From: Stappia albiluteola
Lineage (GTDB): Bacteria; Pseudomonadota; Alphaproteobacteria; Rhizobiales; Stappiaceae
Assembly: GCF_014050225.1 (NCBI RefSeq)
Contig: NZ_JACFXV010000038.1
Location: 1 to 64,000 of the forward strand
DNA length: 64,000 nt
Direction of reading: 5' to 3'
The translations under genes were made by a program, and so were the position numbers. Under the pieces are notes generated by a model that did no database searches, was not told where the DNA came from, and saw only the letters and a list, made by a program, of their open reading frames with translations. Below, piece after piece: positions 17,209 through 26,401 of the stretch (position 1 is its first letter; each line of letters starts with the position of its first letter).

Positions 17209-19221
17209 TCAGCCGCCGAGCCGGGTGCGCAAAGTGAACTTCACCGCAAGCCCCGCCGACGGATCGCTGTCGAGATAGGGCGTGTAATCCTCGTTGAAGA
17301 GGTTATCGACGTTGAGGCCGAGCGTGAGATCGTCGCGCGGCGAATAGTCGGCGAAGAGATTGACGACGTTGTAGGCATCGCTCGGCGGGGTGACCGTTAC
17401 CCTGTCCTGGGCGGCGACCGCTTCCCACTGGATGCCGAAGATCGCCTTGTCCTCCAGCGCGCGGAAGCCGAGCGTGGTCACCAGCTTGTCGGCCGGAATG
17501 CTGTCGAGCGGGGCGCCGGTCTGGCGATCCTCGCCGCGCTGATGCTGGCCCGCGATGCCGACGAAGGCCCAGCCCGCGTCGTAGTTGATTTCAAGCTCGA
17601 CACCCTCGATCCGCGCATTGGCGATGTTCTGGTATTGCATGCAGAAGCCCGGACACGGCACCACGCCGATATCGATGAAATCGTCGACGTCGTTGCGGAA
17701 AACGGCTGCCTTCATGCGCAGGCGGTCGCCGGCGGCGAACAGGTCGTCGCGGCTCACGTTCAGGCCGGCCTCGATCGTGTGCGCCGTCTCGGGCCTCAGG
17801 TCCGGATTGGGCAGGATGTCGAAGGCCGGAAACGGATGCGTGCCTGCGATCAGGGTTTCGGTGATCGACGGCGCCCGGTAGCCTTCCGCATAGGTCGAAT
17901 AGAGCTGTATACCGTGCAGGGTCGTCGTCTCGAAAGGCGAGACGCCGACCGTGATCTTCGGCGACACTCGCTGGCCGGACGACGAGTTGCCGCCGCCGTC
18001 GAGGTCATAGCCATCGAAGCGCAAGGCGCCGATGACCTCCAGCCAGTCCGAATAGCCCACCGCATCCTGCACGAACGCGCCATAGACGGTGCGCTCGCCG
18101 TTCGGCGTGAAGAGCGCGCCCGTGCCCACTGCATCGGTCACTTCCACATCGTCGAAGAAGGCATCCGTGCCGACAGTCAGGGCGTGCTCAAGTATGCCGG
18201 TGTCGAACCGCGCCGTGTTGTTGACATCGAACCCGACTGTATCGATGCGGAAATTGCGGTCGTTGCCGGCAAGTGCGCCGGTCAGGTAGGTCTGATCGAG
18301 ATCCGTATTGGTCCAATAGGTGCTTACCGCGAAATCCAGCCAGTCATGATCCGGCGACTGGAAGCGATAGGTCGCCGTCAGCGTGTTGTCGGCAACCTCG
18401 TTGTCGTAGTTCGTCGAGGCCGGATCGCCGGACCTGTATTCGCTGTAGTTGGTAACTGCGCCCAAGACCAATGAATGACCGTTGCCCGGATCGACTTCGG
18501 CCTTCAGGAGGCCGGCGGCGATTTCATTGCCGGAATTGAAGACCTGATCGCCATTGCCGTCCTCGTAGTTCCAGTTGTTGCGATAGACGACACCGCCCAG
18601 GGCGGAGAACGTGTCGGTGAAGCGCCGCGCGCCGGTCAGTCCCAGCGCGAAACCGTTGTTCGTGTCATACTGGCTGAAGCTTTCCAGCGCCCACCTCTGG
18701 CCCTCCTCCAGGAAGGTGGACGGCCGCTTGGTCTCGAAACTGACGACGCCGCCGATCGCGCCCGACCCGTAGAGATTGGCTACCGGTCCGCGCACGATGG
18801 TTGCGGTATCGAGGAATTCCGGCTCGAAGAAGAACGATCCGTCGCCGAGACTGTGGCCGCTGGCCTGGAAATTCTGCCGCGCACCGTCAATGGTCACCGC
18901 CACCCGGCCGAAGCCCTGCAGGCCGCGGATATTGATCGCGGCCGCAGGGGAATCGGCGACTTCCTGCACCGCCACGCCCGGCACCGACCGCAGCACGTCG
19001 GAAATGCGGCTCGCCTCCTGCAGCTTGACGACTTCATCGGTCACCACGCTTTCGGATGCCAGCGCATCGACGGCAGCACCTTGCGTGCGCGTCGCGCTGA
19101 TCGTCACCGTATCGAGCGGAATCGCGTTGTCGTCTTCAGCCCTGGCATCATGTGCAAACGGCAGGCCGGCAATCGCCGCGCCGCCAAGCAGCAGCCCGGC
19201 GCGCCTGTTGAGAGGTCGCAT
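17209..19221 (-). CDS. hmuR: TonB-dependent heme/hemoglobin receptor
   Basis: A 670-residue outer-membrane receptor with a signal peptide (LLLGGAAIAGLPFAHDARA), a TonB box region (DTVTISATRTQG) and a plug (ISDVLRSVPGVAVQEV, INIRGLQGFGRVAVTIDGAR). The barrel contains the heme-receptor signature in the form YRAP...NPDL (FRAP/NPNL box) with a His between (AGTHPF). It ends LAVKFTLRTRLGG without the usual terminal Phe. AAAGAGACG precedes the start. It opens the minus-strand operon, divergent from hemP, and its promoter shares the iron-box region at 19402-19459. Heme specificity rests on the motif and neighbours. Confidence 0.92.
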   Translation of the reverse strand: MRPLNRRAGLLLGGAAIAGLPFAHDARAEDDNAIPLDTVTISATRTQGAAVDALASESVVTDEVVKLQEASRISDVLRSVPGVAVQEVADSPAAAINIRGLQGFGRVAVTIDGARQNFQASGHSLGDGSFFFEPEFLDTATIVRGPVANLYGSGAIGGVVSFETKRPSTFLEEGQRWALESFSQYDTNNGFALGLTGARRFTDTFSALGGVVYRNNWNYEDGNGDQVFNSGNEIAAGLLKAEVDPGNGHSLVLGAVTNYSEYRSGDPASTNYDNEVADNTLTATYRFQSPDHDWLDFAVSTYWTNTDLDQTYLTGALAGNDRNFRIDTVGFDVNNTARFDTGILEHALTVGTDAFFDDVEVTDAVGTGALFTPNGERTVYGAFVQDAVGYSDWLEVIGALRFDGYDLDGGGNSSSGQRVSPKITVGVSPFETTTLHGIQLYSTYAEGYRAPSITETLIAGTHPFPAFDILPNPDLRPETAHTIEAGLNVSRDDLFAAGDRLRMKAAVFRNDVDDFIDIGVVPCPGFCMQYQNIANARIEGVELEINYDAGWAFVGIAGQHQRGEDRQTGAPLDSIPADKLVTTLGFRALEDKAIFGIQWEAVAAQDRVTVTPPSDAYNVVNLFADYSPRDDLTLGLNVDNLFNEDYTPYLDSDPSAGLAVKFTLRTRLGG

Positions 19222-19401
19222 ACCACGTCTCTTTCTTCTTGAACGGAAAGGCTGGCTGGCGACCCGTACCGGCAGACCCGTCAGGGGCGGGAGCGAGGGA
19301 GGCTTGCTTATTCTTCGGAAGGCCTGAACAGGCCCGCCCGCTTCGAAAAACCGCGAAAGATGCGTTTGTCCGTCGCCGGGCGTTGCGTTCCTACAAAAAC
19401 A

Positions 19402-19416
19402 TGAGTATTTGAGTCA
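19402..19416. promoter_or_regulatory. Candidate RirA box (TGA-N9-TCA) in the heme divergent promoter region
   Basis: TGA-GTATTTGAG-TCA matches the iron-rhodo-box consensus TGA-N9-TCA bound by RirA in Rhizobium and Sinorhizobium. It lies between the receptor (start 19221) and hemP (start about 19491). Confidence 0.5.
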
Positions 19417-19425
19417 AGAAATTTG

Positions 19426-19442
19426 TTGCGAATGACTCGCAA
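19426..19442. promoter_or_regulatory. Perfect palindrome, possible Fur-family operator
   Basis: TTGCGA-ATGAC-TCGCAA is a perfect inverted repeat with a 5-bp spacer. Its TTGC...GCAA arms resemble Fur/Mur-type operators of alphaproteobacteria. It lies 10 bp after the RirA-like box and abuts the Irr-like box. Confidence 0.5.
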
Positions 19443-19459
19443 TTTAGAACCCTTAAAAA
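19443..19459. promoter_or_regulatory. Candidate Irr box (ICE-like)
   Basis: TTTAGAA-CCC-TTAAAAA matches the left half of the Irr iron-control element (TTTAGAA-N3-TTCTAAA) exactly and 5 of 7 bases in the right half. It ends 31 bp before the preferred hemP start and 13 bp before the alternative one. Confidence 0.5.
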
Positions 19460-19490
19460 CTAACTGAAAACAATGGGAGATTGCCGGACC

Positions 19491-19676
19491 ATGGTGCGCT
19501 CCGCCCCGCCGCCCACGCCGAGAACATCGGCCACGCCCCTTCCTTCCCGCCCTTCGCCGCTGACCATCGACAGCCGCGCGCTGTTCCAGGGCAGCCGCGA
19601 AATCCGCATCGCCCATGACGGCACGATCTACCGGCTGACGATCACCCGGCTGAACAAGCTGATCCTGACGAAATGA
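19491..19676 (+). CDS. hemP: Hemin uptake protein HemP/HmuP
   Basis: About 61 residues. The C-terminal half carries the HemP family pattern: SRALFQGSREIRIAHDG, then IYRLTITRLNKLILTK at the very end. GGGAG lies 10 bp before the ATG at 19491; an in-frame ATG at 19473 (67 residues) has no ribosome-binding site but cannot be excluded. HmuP homologues in Sinorhizobium and Bradyrhizobium are needed for expression of the heme receptor, in Bradyrhizobium together with Irr, which fits its place at the divergent promoter. The stop overlaps the upstream candidate start of hmuT. Confidence 0.88.
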   Translation: MVRSAPPPTPRTSATPLPSRPSPLTIDSRALFQGSREIRIAHDGTIYRLTITRLNKLILTK

Positions 19677-19684
19677 GGCCCGGC

Positions 19685-20575
19685 ATGCTCGCGCTCATAG
19701 ACCATCGATCGCTCGCCCGGCGACCATCAATCGCTCGCTTTGCGATCGCCTTGCTAGCACTTTCCTTGCACGCAACTTCTCTCGCGGCCGCAGATGTGCC
19801 TCCATCGCGCATCGTCTCGATCGGCGGTTCCATTACCGAAATCGTCTATGCCCTCGGCCAGGAAAAGCGGCTGGTCGCCGTCGACACCACGAGCACCTAT
19901 CCGGCGGAAGCCGCCGAACTGCCGAATGTCGGATATATGCGCGCTCTTTCCGCTGAAGGCGTGCTTTCCCTGAAGCCGGACCTCGTGATCGCCGTCGAGG
20001 GAGCGGGACCGCCGCAGGCTATCGATGTGCTGAAAAGCTCATCGATCCCCTTCCTCGAAGTCCCGGACCAGCATTCCGCCGCCGGTGTCGCCGCCAAGAT
20101 CCGGATCGTCGGCAAAGCACTCGGGGTCGAAGCCCGGGCGGAAGACCTGGCGGCACAAGTCGCGCTCGGAATCGCGCAAGCCAGTACGCCCGGAGCCGGC
20201 CAGACAGACAGGCCGAAAGTCGCGTTTCTGCTGTCGGTGACCGACGGCAGGCTGCTCGTCTCGGGCGCGGGCACCGCTGCAGACAGCGCGATTCGCCTGG
20301 CTGGCGGCAAAAATGCCTTCCCGTCCTTCGAAAACTACAAGCCTGTAAGCGGCGAAGCGCTGGTTGCGGCCAATCCCGACGCCATCGTCGTCATGCGCCG
20401 CAAGGAGCATGATCCGACGCAAGCGGTGCGCGCCATTCCCGGCATCCATCTGACATCCGCCATCAGGAGCGACCGGCTGATCGCAATGGACGGCCTCTAT
20501 CTGCTCGGCTTCGGACCGCGCACGCCGGGTGCCCTGCGAGAACTCGCCGAAAAGCTGAGAGCCTCGGATGACTGA
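19685..20575 (+). CDS. hmuT: Heme ABC transporter periplasmic binding protein
   Basis: About 296 residues. The start at 19685 follows GAGG by 6 bp; an upstream ATG at 19673 overlapping the hemP stop gives four more residues but no ribosome-binding site. After the signal peptide (IALLALSLHATSLAAA) the class III binding-protein pattern appears: RIVSIGGSITEIVYALGQ, VDTTSTYP, LSLKPDLVIAVEGAGPP, LVSGAGTAADSAIRLAGG and a closing LGFGPRTPGALRELAEKL. It should capture heme delivered by the receptor and hand it to HmuU. Its end overlaps hmuU by 8 bp. Confidence 0.93.
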   Translation: MLALIDHRSLARRPSIARFAIALLALSLHATSLAAADVPPSRIVSIGGSITEIVYALGQEKRLVAVDTTSTYPAEAAELPNVGYMRALSAEGVLSLKPDLVIAVEGAGPPQAIDVLKSSSIPFLEVPDQHSAAGVAAKIRIVGKALGVEARAEDLAAQVALGIAQASTPGAGQTDRPKVAFLLSVTDGRLLVSGAGTAADSAIRLAGGKNAFPSFENYKPVSGEALVAANPDAIVVMRRKEHDPTQAVRAIPGIHLTSAIRSDRLIAMDGLYLLGFGPRTPGALRELAEKLRASDD

Positions 20576-21668
20576 AACCGTCGCCGGATCGGAGCTGTAT
20601 CCTCCGAAGCGGCCGTTGTTCGGCCGGGCCGTTCTCCGCCGCGCTGCAATCCCGTTCCTTCTGACGCTGCTGACCCTGGCGATTTGCGCCTCGGTCGTCA
20701 TCGGGCCGTCGGACGTAACCTTCCCGGACGTGCTGGCTCTTCTTGACGCGTCGCTAAGGGGTGATCCTGCAGGCGATGGTCTTCGGAACGCGGTTATTGT
20801 CTATGATATCCGCCTGCCGCGCACATTGCTCGGTTGTCTCGTCGGCGCCGGTCTCGCCGTTTCGGGTGCGATGATGCAAGGGCTCTTCCGTAACCCGCTC
20901 GCCGATCCGGGTCTAATCGGCGTTTCGTCAGGCGCGGCCCTGGCAGCGGTGGCGGCGATTGTGCTGGCGGGCAGTTTCAGCCTGGTAATCCCTTCCTCAT
21001 TGCGCCCCCACCTGCTGCCGGTCGCAGCCTTTGCCGGCGGCCTGCTGACGACAATCCTCCTTTACGCGGTCGCAACGCGGAGCGCCCAAACCTCCATCAC
21101 CGCCATGCTTCTGGCAGGCATCGCGTTAGGCGCGCTATCCGGGGCCTTTACCGGGTTCATGATCTTCAGGAGCACCGACGACCAGCTGCGCGACTTCACC
21201 TTCTGGAGCATGGGCAGCCTTGGCGGCGCCACCTGGCGGGAAGTGATCGCGATTCTGCCCTTCATCGCCTTGCTGTTCGCCGCGCTGCCCTTCGTCGGCA
21301 ACGGCTTGAACGCCCTGCTTCTTGGAGAAACGGATGCCTATCACCTGGGCTTCGATCCGCAGCGGCTGAAGCGCTGGATCATCGTGCTGACGGCGGCGGC
21401 GACCGGCAGCGCGGTGGCTGCGGCCGGTGCCATAGGCTTCGTCGGCATCGTCGTTCCCCACATGCTGAGGATGGCGATCGGACCGGACCACCGGCTGCTT
21501 TTGCCGGCCTGCGCCCTTCTCGGCGCCGCCCTCCTTGTCGGAGCCGACATCCTCAGCCGCACGATCGTAGCCCCGGCGGAACTGCCGATCGGAATTGTCA
21601 CCGCGATTATCGGCGCGCCCGTCTTCCTGTCGATCCTGCTTCGCCGCCGCGCCGTCTTCGATTTCTAG
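20568..21668 (+). CDS. hmuU: Heme ABC transporter permease
   Basis: A 366-residue FecCD-family membrane protein. It has many hydrophobic helices and the family's typical motifs: RLPRTLLGCLVGAGLAVSGA, MQGLFRNPLADPGLIGVSSGA near residues 100-125, and AAAGAIGFVGIVVPHMLRM followed by ADILSRTI toward the C-terminus. It forms the inner-membrane channel for heme with HmuV as motor. It overlaps hmuT, and 10 bp separate it from hmuV, so the genes form one transcript. Confidence 0.95.
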   Translation: MTETVAGSELYPPKRPLFGRAVLRRAAIPFLLTLLTLAICASVVIGPSDVTFPDVLALLDASLRGDPAGDGLRNAVIVYDIRLPRTLLGCLVGAGLAVSGAMMQGLFRNPLADPGLIGVSSGAALAAVAAIVLAGSFSLVIPSSLRPHLLPVAAFAGGLLTTILLYAVATRSAQTSITAMLLAGIALGALSGAFTGFMIFRSTDDQLRDFTFWSMGSLGGATWREVIAILPFIALLFAALPFVGNGLNALLLGETDAYHLGFDPQRLKRWIIVLTAAATGSAVAAAGAIGFVGIVVPHMLRMAIGPDHRLLLPACALLGAALLVGADILSRTIVAPAELPIGIVTAIIGAPVFLSILLRRRAVFDF

Positions 21669-21678
21669 GGAGCGTCTC

Positions 21679-22479
21679 ATGCTCGTGGCCAGAAACCTGC
21701 ACTACTCGGCTGGCGGACGACAGCTTCTCGCCGATATCAGCCTGGAAATTCGCCCCGGCGAACTGACCGTGATCGTGGGCCCGAACGGCGCCGGAAAATC
21801 GACGCTCTTCTCCTGCCTTACCGGAGAGCGCAAACCCCGCTCGGGAACCGTGACCTTGAATGGGCGCGATCTCCGGCGCTTCTCGGCACCCGAACTTGCG
21901 GCTCTTCGCGCGGTGATGGCGCAAAGCGCCCTGCTTTCCTTCCCCTTCACCGTGCAGGAAGTGGTGGAGCTTGGCCTCGCGAGAGCGGGCACCAACAGCG
22001 CACGGAGCCGTCTGATCGCCGAGGAAGCGCTCCATCGTGTCGACCTCGCCGGTTACGGTTCCCGCTCCTACCAGACGCTCTCGGGCGGCGAACGCCAGCG
22101 CGTCCAGCTTGCCCGTGTTCTCTGTCAGGTCTGGCGACCGGTTGCAGGCGGCGGGCCGCGCTATCTCTTCCTCGACGAGCCGACTTCGAGCCTCGATATC
22201 CGCCATCAGTTCGACGTCCTGGAGATCGCCGCCGATTTCGCAAAGCGTGGCGGGGCGGCCATCGCAATCCTGCACGATCTCGCAATCGCAAGAACCTACG
22301 CGGACAAATTGATCGTACTGGAGAACGGCAGGCTCCACTCCAGCGGTGAACCTGCTATCACGCTGAAGGCGGATATGCTCAAGCAGGTCTTCCGGCTTTC
22401 CGACGCTCACCTGGCTCGCATGGCGGCATCGATCTCGGCTCCAGACCATTCCTCAGCGGTGGCAACGGCGCGCCTCTAG
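21679..22479 (+). CDS. hmuV: Heme ABC transporter ATP-binding protein
   Basis: A 266-residue ATPase. The start at 21679 follows GGGAG by 6 bp; the longer in-frame reading from 21595 lies inside hmuU. Walker A is GPNGAGKST, the signature is LSGGERQRVQLARVL and Walker B is YLFLDEPTSSLD with the His of the switch in ILHDLAIA. It powers heme import through HmuU. It ends the plus-strand heme operon; the next gene is convergent 7 bp away and no terminator hairpin is visible between them. Confidence 0.95.
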   Translation: MLVARNLHYSAGGRQLLADISLEIRPGELTVIVGPNGAGKSTLFSCLTGERKPRSGTVTLNGRDLRRFSAPELAALRAVMAQSALLSFPFTVQEVVELGLARAGTNSARSRLIAEEALHRVDLAGYGSRSYQTLSGGERQRVQLARVLCQVWRPVAGGGPRYLFLDEPTSSLDIRHQFDVLEIAADFAKRGGAAIAILHDLAIARTYADKLIVLENGRLHSSGEPAITLKADMLKQVFRLSDAHLARMAASISAPDHSSAVATARL

Positions 22480-22486
22480 CAATCCT

Positions 22487-23428
22487 TCACTCGCCACCTT
22501 CACCCGCCATCGTCGCGACGACCAGCTCGCGCAGATGCTGTGCCAAGGGGCTCATGACGTGGTTCTTCCGCGATATGAGGTGATAGGGATTGACGATGAT
22601 CGGCTCGTCGAGTTCGAGCGCGACCAGCCCGCTTTCAATGCCTTTCGGTCCAAGAAGTTCGCCGACTTCGCGGGATATCGGCCCGATGGCATCGGAAGAC
22701 GACAGATAGGCGATCATCACCAACAACGAGGTCGTATTGACGATTTCGTCGGGGAGCGGGATCGCACGCGTGACGAAGGCCTCCTCCACTGCCTGCCGCA
22801 TGGGCGTATGCGGTGCCTGGATCACCCATTCGAAACCGGCAAGATCCCCGAGGCTCGAGAGCTTTTGGCCCGCAAGCGGATGGCTTTCGCGAACAAGGAA
22901 CCGGACCACTTCCACGCGCCCGCGTCGAATATTGAACTGCCGGGCGTCCGTGCCAGCGGGAATGCGAGACAGGACGAAGTCGTACTCGCCTTTGAGAAGT
23001 CCGGCGATCAGCGCGTCGCTCGGCGCGACGTCGACATGAATGTCGGCCTTTGCGGCCGTCTTCTTCAACTGCTGGATCGCCGGAACGACAAACGCGACGG
23101 CGCTGCCGGTCACGGCACCGACCCGGGCTGAGCCGGCGCGACCGAGCCCGACGGCATGCACTTCGCCCAATGTGCGATCGAGATTGTTCAGCAGGCCCAC
23201 GGCGTTGCGGGCGATGATCTCGCCAATTGGCGTCGGCGTCATGCCTTTGGGATGCCGATGGAAGACCGGAGCGCCGATGGCCTGTTCGATACCGGCAAGC
23301 ATGCGGGAAGCGGCCGGTTGCGTCATCGCCAGTTGAGCCGCCGCCAGCGCGAGCTGCCCGGTATCGCGGATCGCAAGGATCAGGCGGAAGTCTTTAAGTT
23401 GCAGGCGATTGGCGTGCACAAGCATCAC
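22487..23428 (-). CDS. gbpR: LysR-family regulator, GbpR-like
   Basis: A 313-residue regulator read from a GTG at 23428 (an ATG follows directly at 23425). The helix-turn-helix is clear: LKDFRLILAIRDTGQLALAA, QLAMTQPAASRMLAGIEQAIG and the PTPIGE wing. It is divergent from a ChvE homologue, as GbpR is from chvE in Agrobacterium, where GbpR activates chvE in response to L-arabinose, D-galactose and D-fucose. The same role is inferred here from position and domain type; similarity to GbpR itself could not be measured. Confidence 0.8.
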   Translation of the reverse strand: MMLVHANRLQLKDFRLILAIRDTGQLALAAAQLAMTQPAASRMLAGIEQAIGAPVFHRHPKGMTPTPIGEIIARNAVGLLNNLDRTLGEVHAVGLGRAGSARVGAVTGSAVAFVVPAIQQLKKTAAKADIHVDVAPSDALIAGLLKGEYDFVLSRIPAGTDARQFNIRRGRVEVVRFLVRESHPLAGQKLSSLGDLAGFEWVIQAPHTPMRQAVEEAFVTRAIPLPDEIVNTTSLLVMIAYLSSSDAIGPISREVGELLGPKGIESGLVALELDEPIIVNPYHLISRKNHVMSPLAQHLRELVVATMAGEGGE

Positions 23429-23449
23429 GGACTTACCAGTTTTGATATG

Positions 23450-23462
23450 CAGATTGTCAATC
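23450..23462. promoter_or_regulatory. Palindrome in the gbpR-chvE intergenic region
   Basis: AGATTG-T-CAATCT is a perfect 13-bp dyad, 22 bp upstream of the LysR start and 135 bp upstream of chvE. TTGA-N11-TCAA overlaps it (23441-23459). It is a candidate GbpR-type operator, although it does not show the usual T-N11-A core at its ends. Confidence 0.45.
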
Positions 23463-23596
23463 TACTCAATTGAACCGCATGTGACAGTGTTTTTATCTGC
23501 GGGTGGATCGGGAGGATCCGCAACGGCACCGCCAGCTCGAAACTGTCGATCTGACGTTTGGGCGGCAGGCGGTTACGCATTTCTCGGGAGGAACTG

Positions 23597-24661
23597 ATGA
23601 GGAAACTCGTTTCCGCGCTGTCCGCGCTTGCGCTTGGCGCAGGACTACTTGCTGCTCCAGCACTTGCTCAGGACAAGGGTACCGTTGGCATCGCCATGCC
23701 GACCAAGTCTTCGGCTCGCTGGATCTCTGACGGCAATTCGATGGTCGAGCAATTCCAGAAGGCCGGCTATGCAACCGATCTGCAGTACGCCGAAGACGAC
23801 ATTCCAAATCAGCTCGCCCAGATCGAGAACATGATCACCAAGGGCGTGGACGTGCTGGTCATTGCCGCGATCGACGGCACGACCCTGTCCAATGCCCTGG
23901 AAAACGCCGCGGCGTCCGGCATCAAGGTGATCGCCTACGACCGTCTGATCCGCGACAGCGGCAACGTCGACTATTACGCGACATTCGACAACTTCAAGGT
24001 GGGCGTGCAGCAAGCGTCCTCGCTCGTCGGCGGCCTGAAGGATCGCTTCGGCGACGGGCCATACAATGTCGAGCTTTTCGGCGGCTCGCCGGACGACAAC
24101 AATGCCTTCTTCTTCTACGACGGCGCGATGAGCGTCCTTCAGCCGCTGATCGACGAGGGCAAGATCAATATCGTTTCGGGCCAGATGGGCATGGACAAGG
24201 TCGGCACGCTGCGCTGGGACGGCGCGGTGGCGCAGGCCCGCATGGATAACCTTTTGTCGGCCTACTACACCGACAAGCAGGTCCATGGCGTCCTTTCCCC
24301 CTATGATGGCCTTTCCATCGGCATCCTGTCCTCGCTGAAGGGCGTCGGTTATGGATCGGGCGATCTCAAGATGCCGATCGTTACCGGCCAGGATGCGGAA
24401 GTCCCCTCCGTCAAGTCGATCCTTGCAGGCGAGCAGTACTCGACCGTTTTCAAGGATACCCGCGAACTCGCGCGCGTGACCGTCGGCATGGTCGATGCCC
24501 TGCTGCAGGATTCCACGCCCGAGATCAACGACACCAAGACCTATGACAACGGCGTCAAGATCGTGCCGTCCTACCTGCTCGAGCCGGTTTCCGTCGACGG
24601 GTCGAACTGGGAAGCCATCCTGATCGGCTCCGGCTACTACACGCTGGACCAGATCAAGTAA
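23597..24661 (+). CDS. chvE: ChvE-like sugar-binding protein of a multiple-monosaccharide ABC transporter
   Basis: A 354-residue periplasmic protein; GGGAGGA precedes the ATG at 23597. After the signal peptide ([17 protein letters not shown]) the sequence follows Agrobacterium ChvE closely: [97 protein letters not shown] and [12 protein letters not shown]. ChvE binds arabinose, galactose, glucose and other monosaccharides, feeding GguAB, and in Agrobacterium also signals to VirA; no vir gene is visible here. A hairpin separates it from gguA. Confidence 0.93.
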   Translation: MRKLVSALSALALGAGLLAAPALAQDKGTVGIAMPTKSSARWISDGNSMVEQFQKAGYATDLQYAEDDIPNQLAQIENMITKGVDVLVIAAIDGTTLSNALENAAASGIKVIAYDRLIRDSGNVDYYATFDNFKVGVQQASSLVGGLKDRFGDGPYNVELFGGSPDDNNAFFFYDGAMSVLQPLIDEGKINIVSGQMGMDKVGTLRWDGAVAQARMDNLLSAYYTDKQVHGVLSPYDGLSIGILSSLKGVGYGSGDLKMPIVTGQDAEVPSVKSILAGEQYSTVFKDTRELARVTVGMVDALLQDSTPEINDTKTYDNGVKIVPSYLLEPVSVDGSNWEAILIGSGYYTLDQIK

Positions 24662-24684
24662 GTCCATAAAGCCGCCACGGACCA

Positions 24685-24719
24685 GCCTGCCCGTGCGTTT
24701 TCTTCACACGCGGGCAGGC
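24685..24719 (+). promoter_or_regulatory. Intercistronic hairpin after chvE
   Basis: GCCTGCCCG (24685-24693) and CGGGCAGGC (24711-24719) pair perfectly around a T-rich loop. Lying between the binding-protein gene and the ATPase gene, it probably protects the chvE mRNA end or partly terminates transcription, giving more binding protein than transporter. Confidence 0.6.
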
Positions 24720-24752
24720 CGGCAACGAAGGCGTGGCAATCAAGGTGCGGCG

Positions 24753-26273
24753 ATGACGGCCCTTCTGGAGATGCGCTCCATCACCAAGACCTTTCCAGGC
24801 GTGAAGGCGCTGGACACGGTGAATCTCACCGTTATGGAGGGCGAAATCCACGCTCTTGTCGGTGAAAATGGCGCTGGAAAATCGACGCTGATGAAGGTGC
24901 TTTCCGGCGTCTATCCATCCGGCACCTATGACGGCGAAATCCACTATGACGGCAAGCTGGCTGCCTTTTCCGGCATCAATGACAGCGAGGCCGTCGGCAT
25001 AATCATCATTCACCAGGAGCTGGCGCTGGTGCCGCTTCTGTCGATTGCCGAAAACCTGTTCCTCGGCAACGAGCGCGCGGCGCGCGGCGTCATCAACTGG
25101 CGCGAGACTTTCCGGCGGACAGAGGAACTGTTGAGGAAAGTCGGACTGGCGGAGCCGCCAACCGTTCTGGTCGACAGTCTCGGCGTCGGCAAGCAGCAGC
25201 TCGTGGAGATCGCCAAGGCACTCTCCAAGGACGTCCGGCTGCTCATTCTCGATGAACCGACAGCGGCCCTTTCGGAGGCCGACAGCCAGGCATTGCTGGA
25301 CCTGCTTCTCGAGCTCAAGTCGCACGGCGTCACGTCGATCATCATCAGCCACAAGCTGAACGAGGTCCGCCGCGTCGCCGACCGTATCACGGTCATCCGC
25401 GACGGCTCGACGATTTCGACGCTCGACGCGCGCACCGAACCCGTGACGGAAGATCGCATCGTGCGGGACATGGTGGGCCGCGACATGGCGCACCGCTATC
25501 CGGACCGCGAGAGGCGGGCGGGCGACATCCTGATGGAGGTGAGGAACTGGAACGTCTGGCACCCGGAACACTCCGGCCGCCAGGTCATCCATGACGCCAA
25601 CCTGACGGTGCGCGCGGGGGAGGTCGTCGGCATTGCCGGGCTGATGGGAGCCGGGCGCACCGAGCTCGCGATGAGCATTTTCGGGCGCAGCTACGGCCGC
25701 AACATCTCGGGCGAAGTGCTGATGCGCGGCGAGCCCATCGACGTGTCGAGCGTCGATCGCGCGATTGCCGCCGGCCTTGCCTATGTGACGGAAGACAGGA
25801 AAACGCTCGGGCTTGTTCTCGACGAGACGATCGAGCGCAACATCACGCTCGCCAATCTCAAGGCTGTCTCGACGCGCGGCGTCATTTCCGAGGCCCGCGA
25901 AACGATGGTCGCGGAAAAATACCGCGCGGCTATGAACATCCGCACGCCCTCGGTCTTCCAGAAGGTCGTGAACCTTTCCGGCGGCAACCAGCAGAAGGTC
26001 GTGCTGTCGAAGTGGCTGTTCGCCGGGCCGGAAGTGCTGATCCTCGACGAGCCGACGCGCGGCATCGACGTGGGGGCGAAATTCGAGATCTACAGCATCA
26101 TCAACGAGCTGTCGGCACAGGGCAAAGGGGTGATCATGATCTCTTCGGAAATGCCGGAGATGCTCGGCATGTGCGACCGCATCTATGTGATGAACGAAGG
26201 CACGCTCGTCGGCGAACTGACCGCCGCCGAGGCAAGCCAGGAGCGCATCATGTCGCTCATCGTGACCGATTAG
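24753..26273 (+). CDS. gguA: GguA-like sugar ABC transporter ATP-binding protein (two ABC domains)
   Basis: A 506-residue duplicated ATPase of the ribose (CUT2) class. The start at 24753 is preceded by AAGGTG; the longer frame from 24693 lacks support. The first domain has GENGAGKST and [12 protein letters not shown], with a changed signature ([15 protein letters not shown]). The second has a degenerate Walker A ([13 protein letters not shown]) and an intact [15 protein letters not shown] with [13 protein letters not shown], as is normal for this family. [16 protein letters not shown] is typical of the MmsA/GguA branch. It energises import of the sugars bound by ChvE. Confidence 0.92.
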   Translation: MTALLEMRSITKTFPGVKALDTVNLTVMEGEIHALVGENGAGKSTLMKVLSGVYPSGTYDGEIHYDGKLAAFSGINDSEAVGIIIIHQELALVPLLSIAENLFLGNERAARGVINWRETFRRTEELLRKVGLAEPPTVLVDSLGVGKQQLVEIAKALSKDVRLLILDEPTAALSEADSQALLDLLLELKSHGVTSIIISHKLNEVRRVADRITVIRDGSTISTLDARTEPVTEDRIVRDMVGRDMAHRYPDRERRAGDILMEVRNWNVWHPEHSGRQVIHDANLTVRAGEVVGIAGLMGAGRTELAMSIFGRSYGRNISGEVLMRGEPIDVSSVDRAIAAGLAYVTEDRKTLGLVLDETIERNITLANLKAVSTRGVISEARETMVAEKYRAAMNIRTPSVFQKVVNLSGGNQQKVVLSKWLFAGPEVLILDEPTRGIDVGAKFEIYSIINELSAQGKGVIMISSEMPEMLGMCDRIYVMNEGTLVGELTAAEASQERIMSLIVTD

Positions 26274-26383
26274 AGCGCTTTCCACGAAGACTGGATCGTT
26301 TTCGTGATAAGAAATCGCTCCAATATCAATATGTTGAAGCATATCCTTTTCGTCAGATCCGGTTCAGATTTGACGGGATATGC
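26273..26383. repeat. Dispersed palindromic repeat, copy 1, with a second palindrome
   Basis: A 48-bp palindrome (26273-26320) has outer arms GAGCGCTTTC and GAAATCGCTC (9 of 10 paired), an inner stem CACGAA/TTCGTG and an asymmetric ATAA. Its reverse complement has the same layout as the copy at 42683-42730. A second palindrome follows (GCATATCC 26339-26346 with GGATATGC 26376-26383). It starts on the last base of the gguA stop codon and fills most of the gguA-gguB gap. Confidence 0.75.
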
Positions 26384-26401
26384 CCTAGGGAGGAGGGGCT
26401 G

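Noticed and set aside
23597-24661. Virulence-sensing role of ChvE as in Agrobacterium
   Set aside because: No virA/virG or other vir genes are seen in the window; sugar uptake is a sufficient explanation.
24654-26342. Minus-strand open frame of 562 codons opposite gguA
   Set aside because: GguA has all ABC motifs in order on the plus strand; the reverse frame is a His/Asp/Arg-rich shadow. The same applies to the 492-codon frame at 33968-35446.
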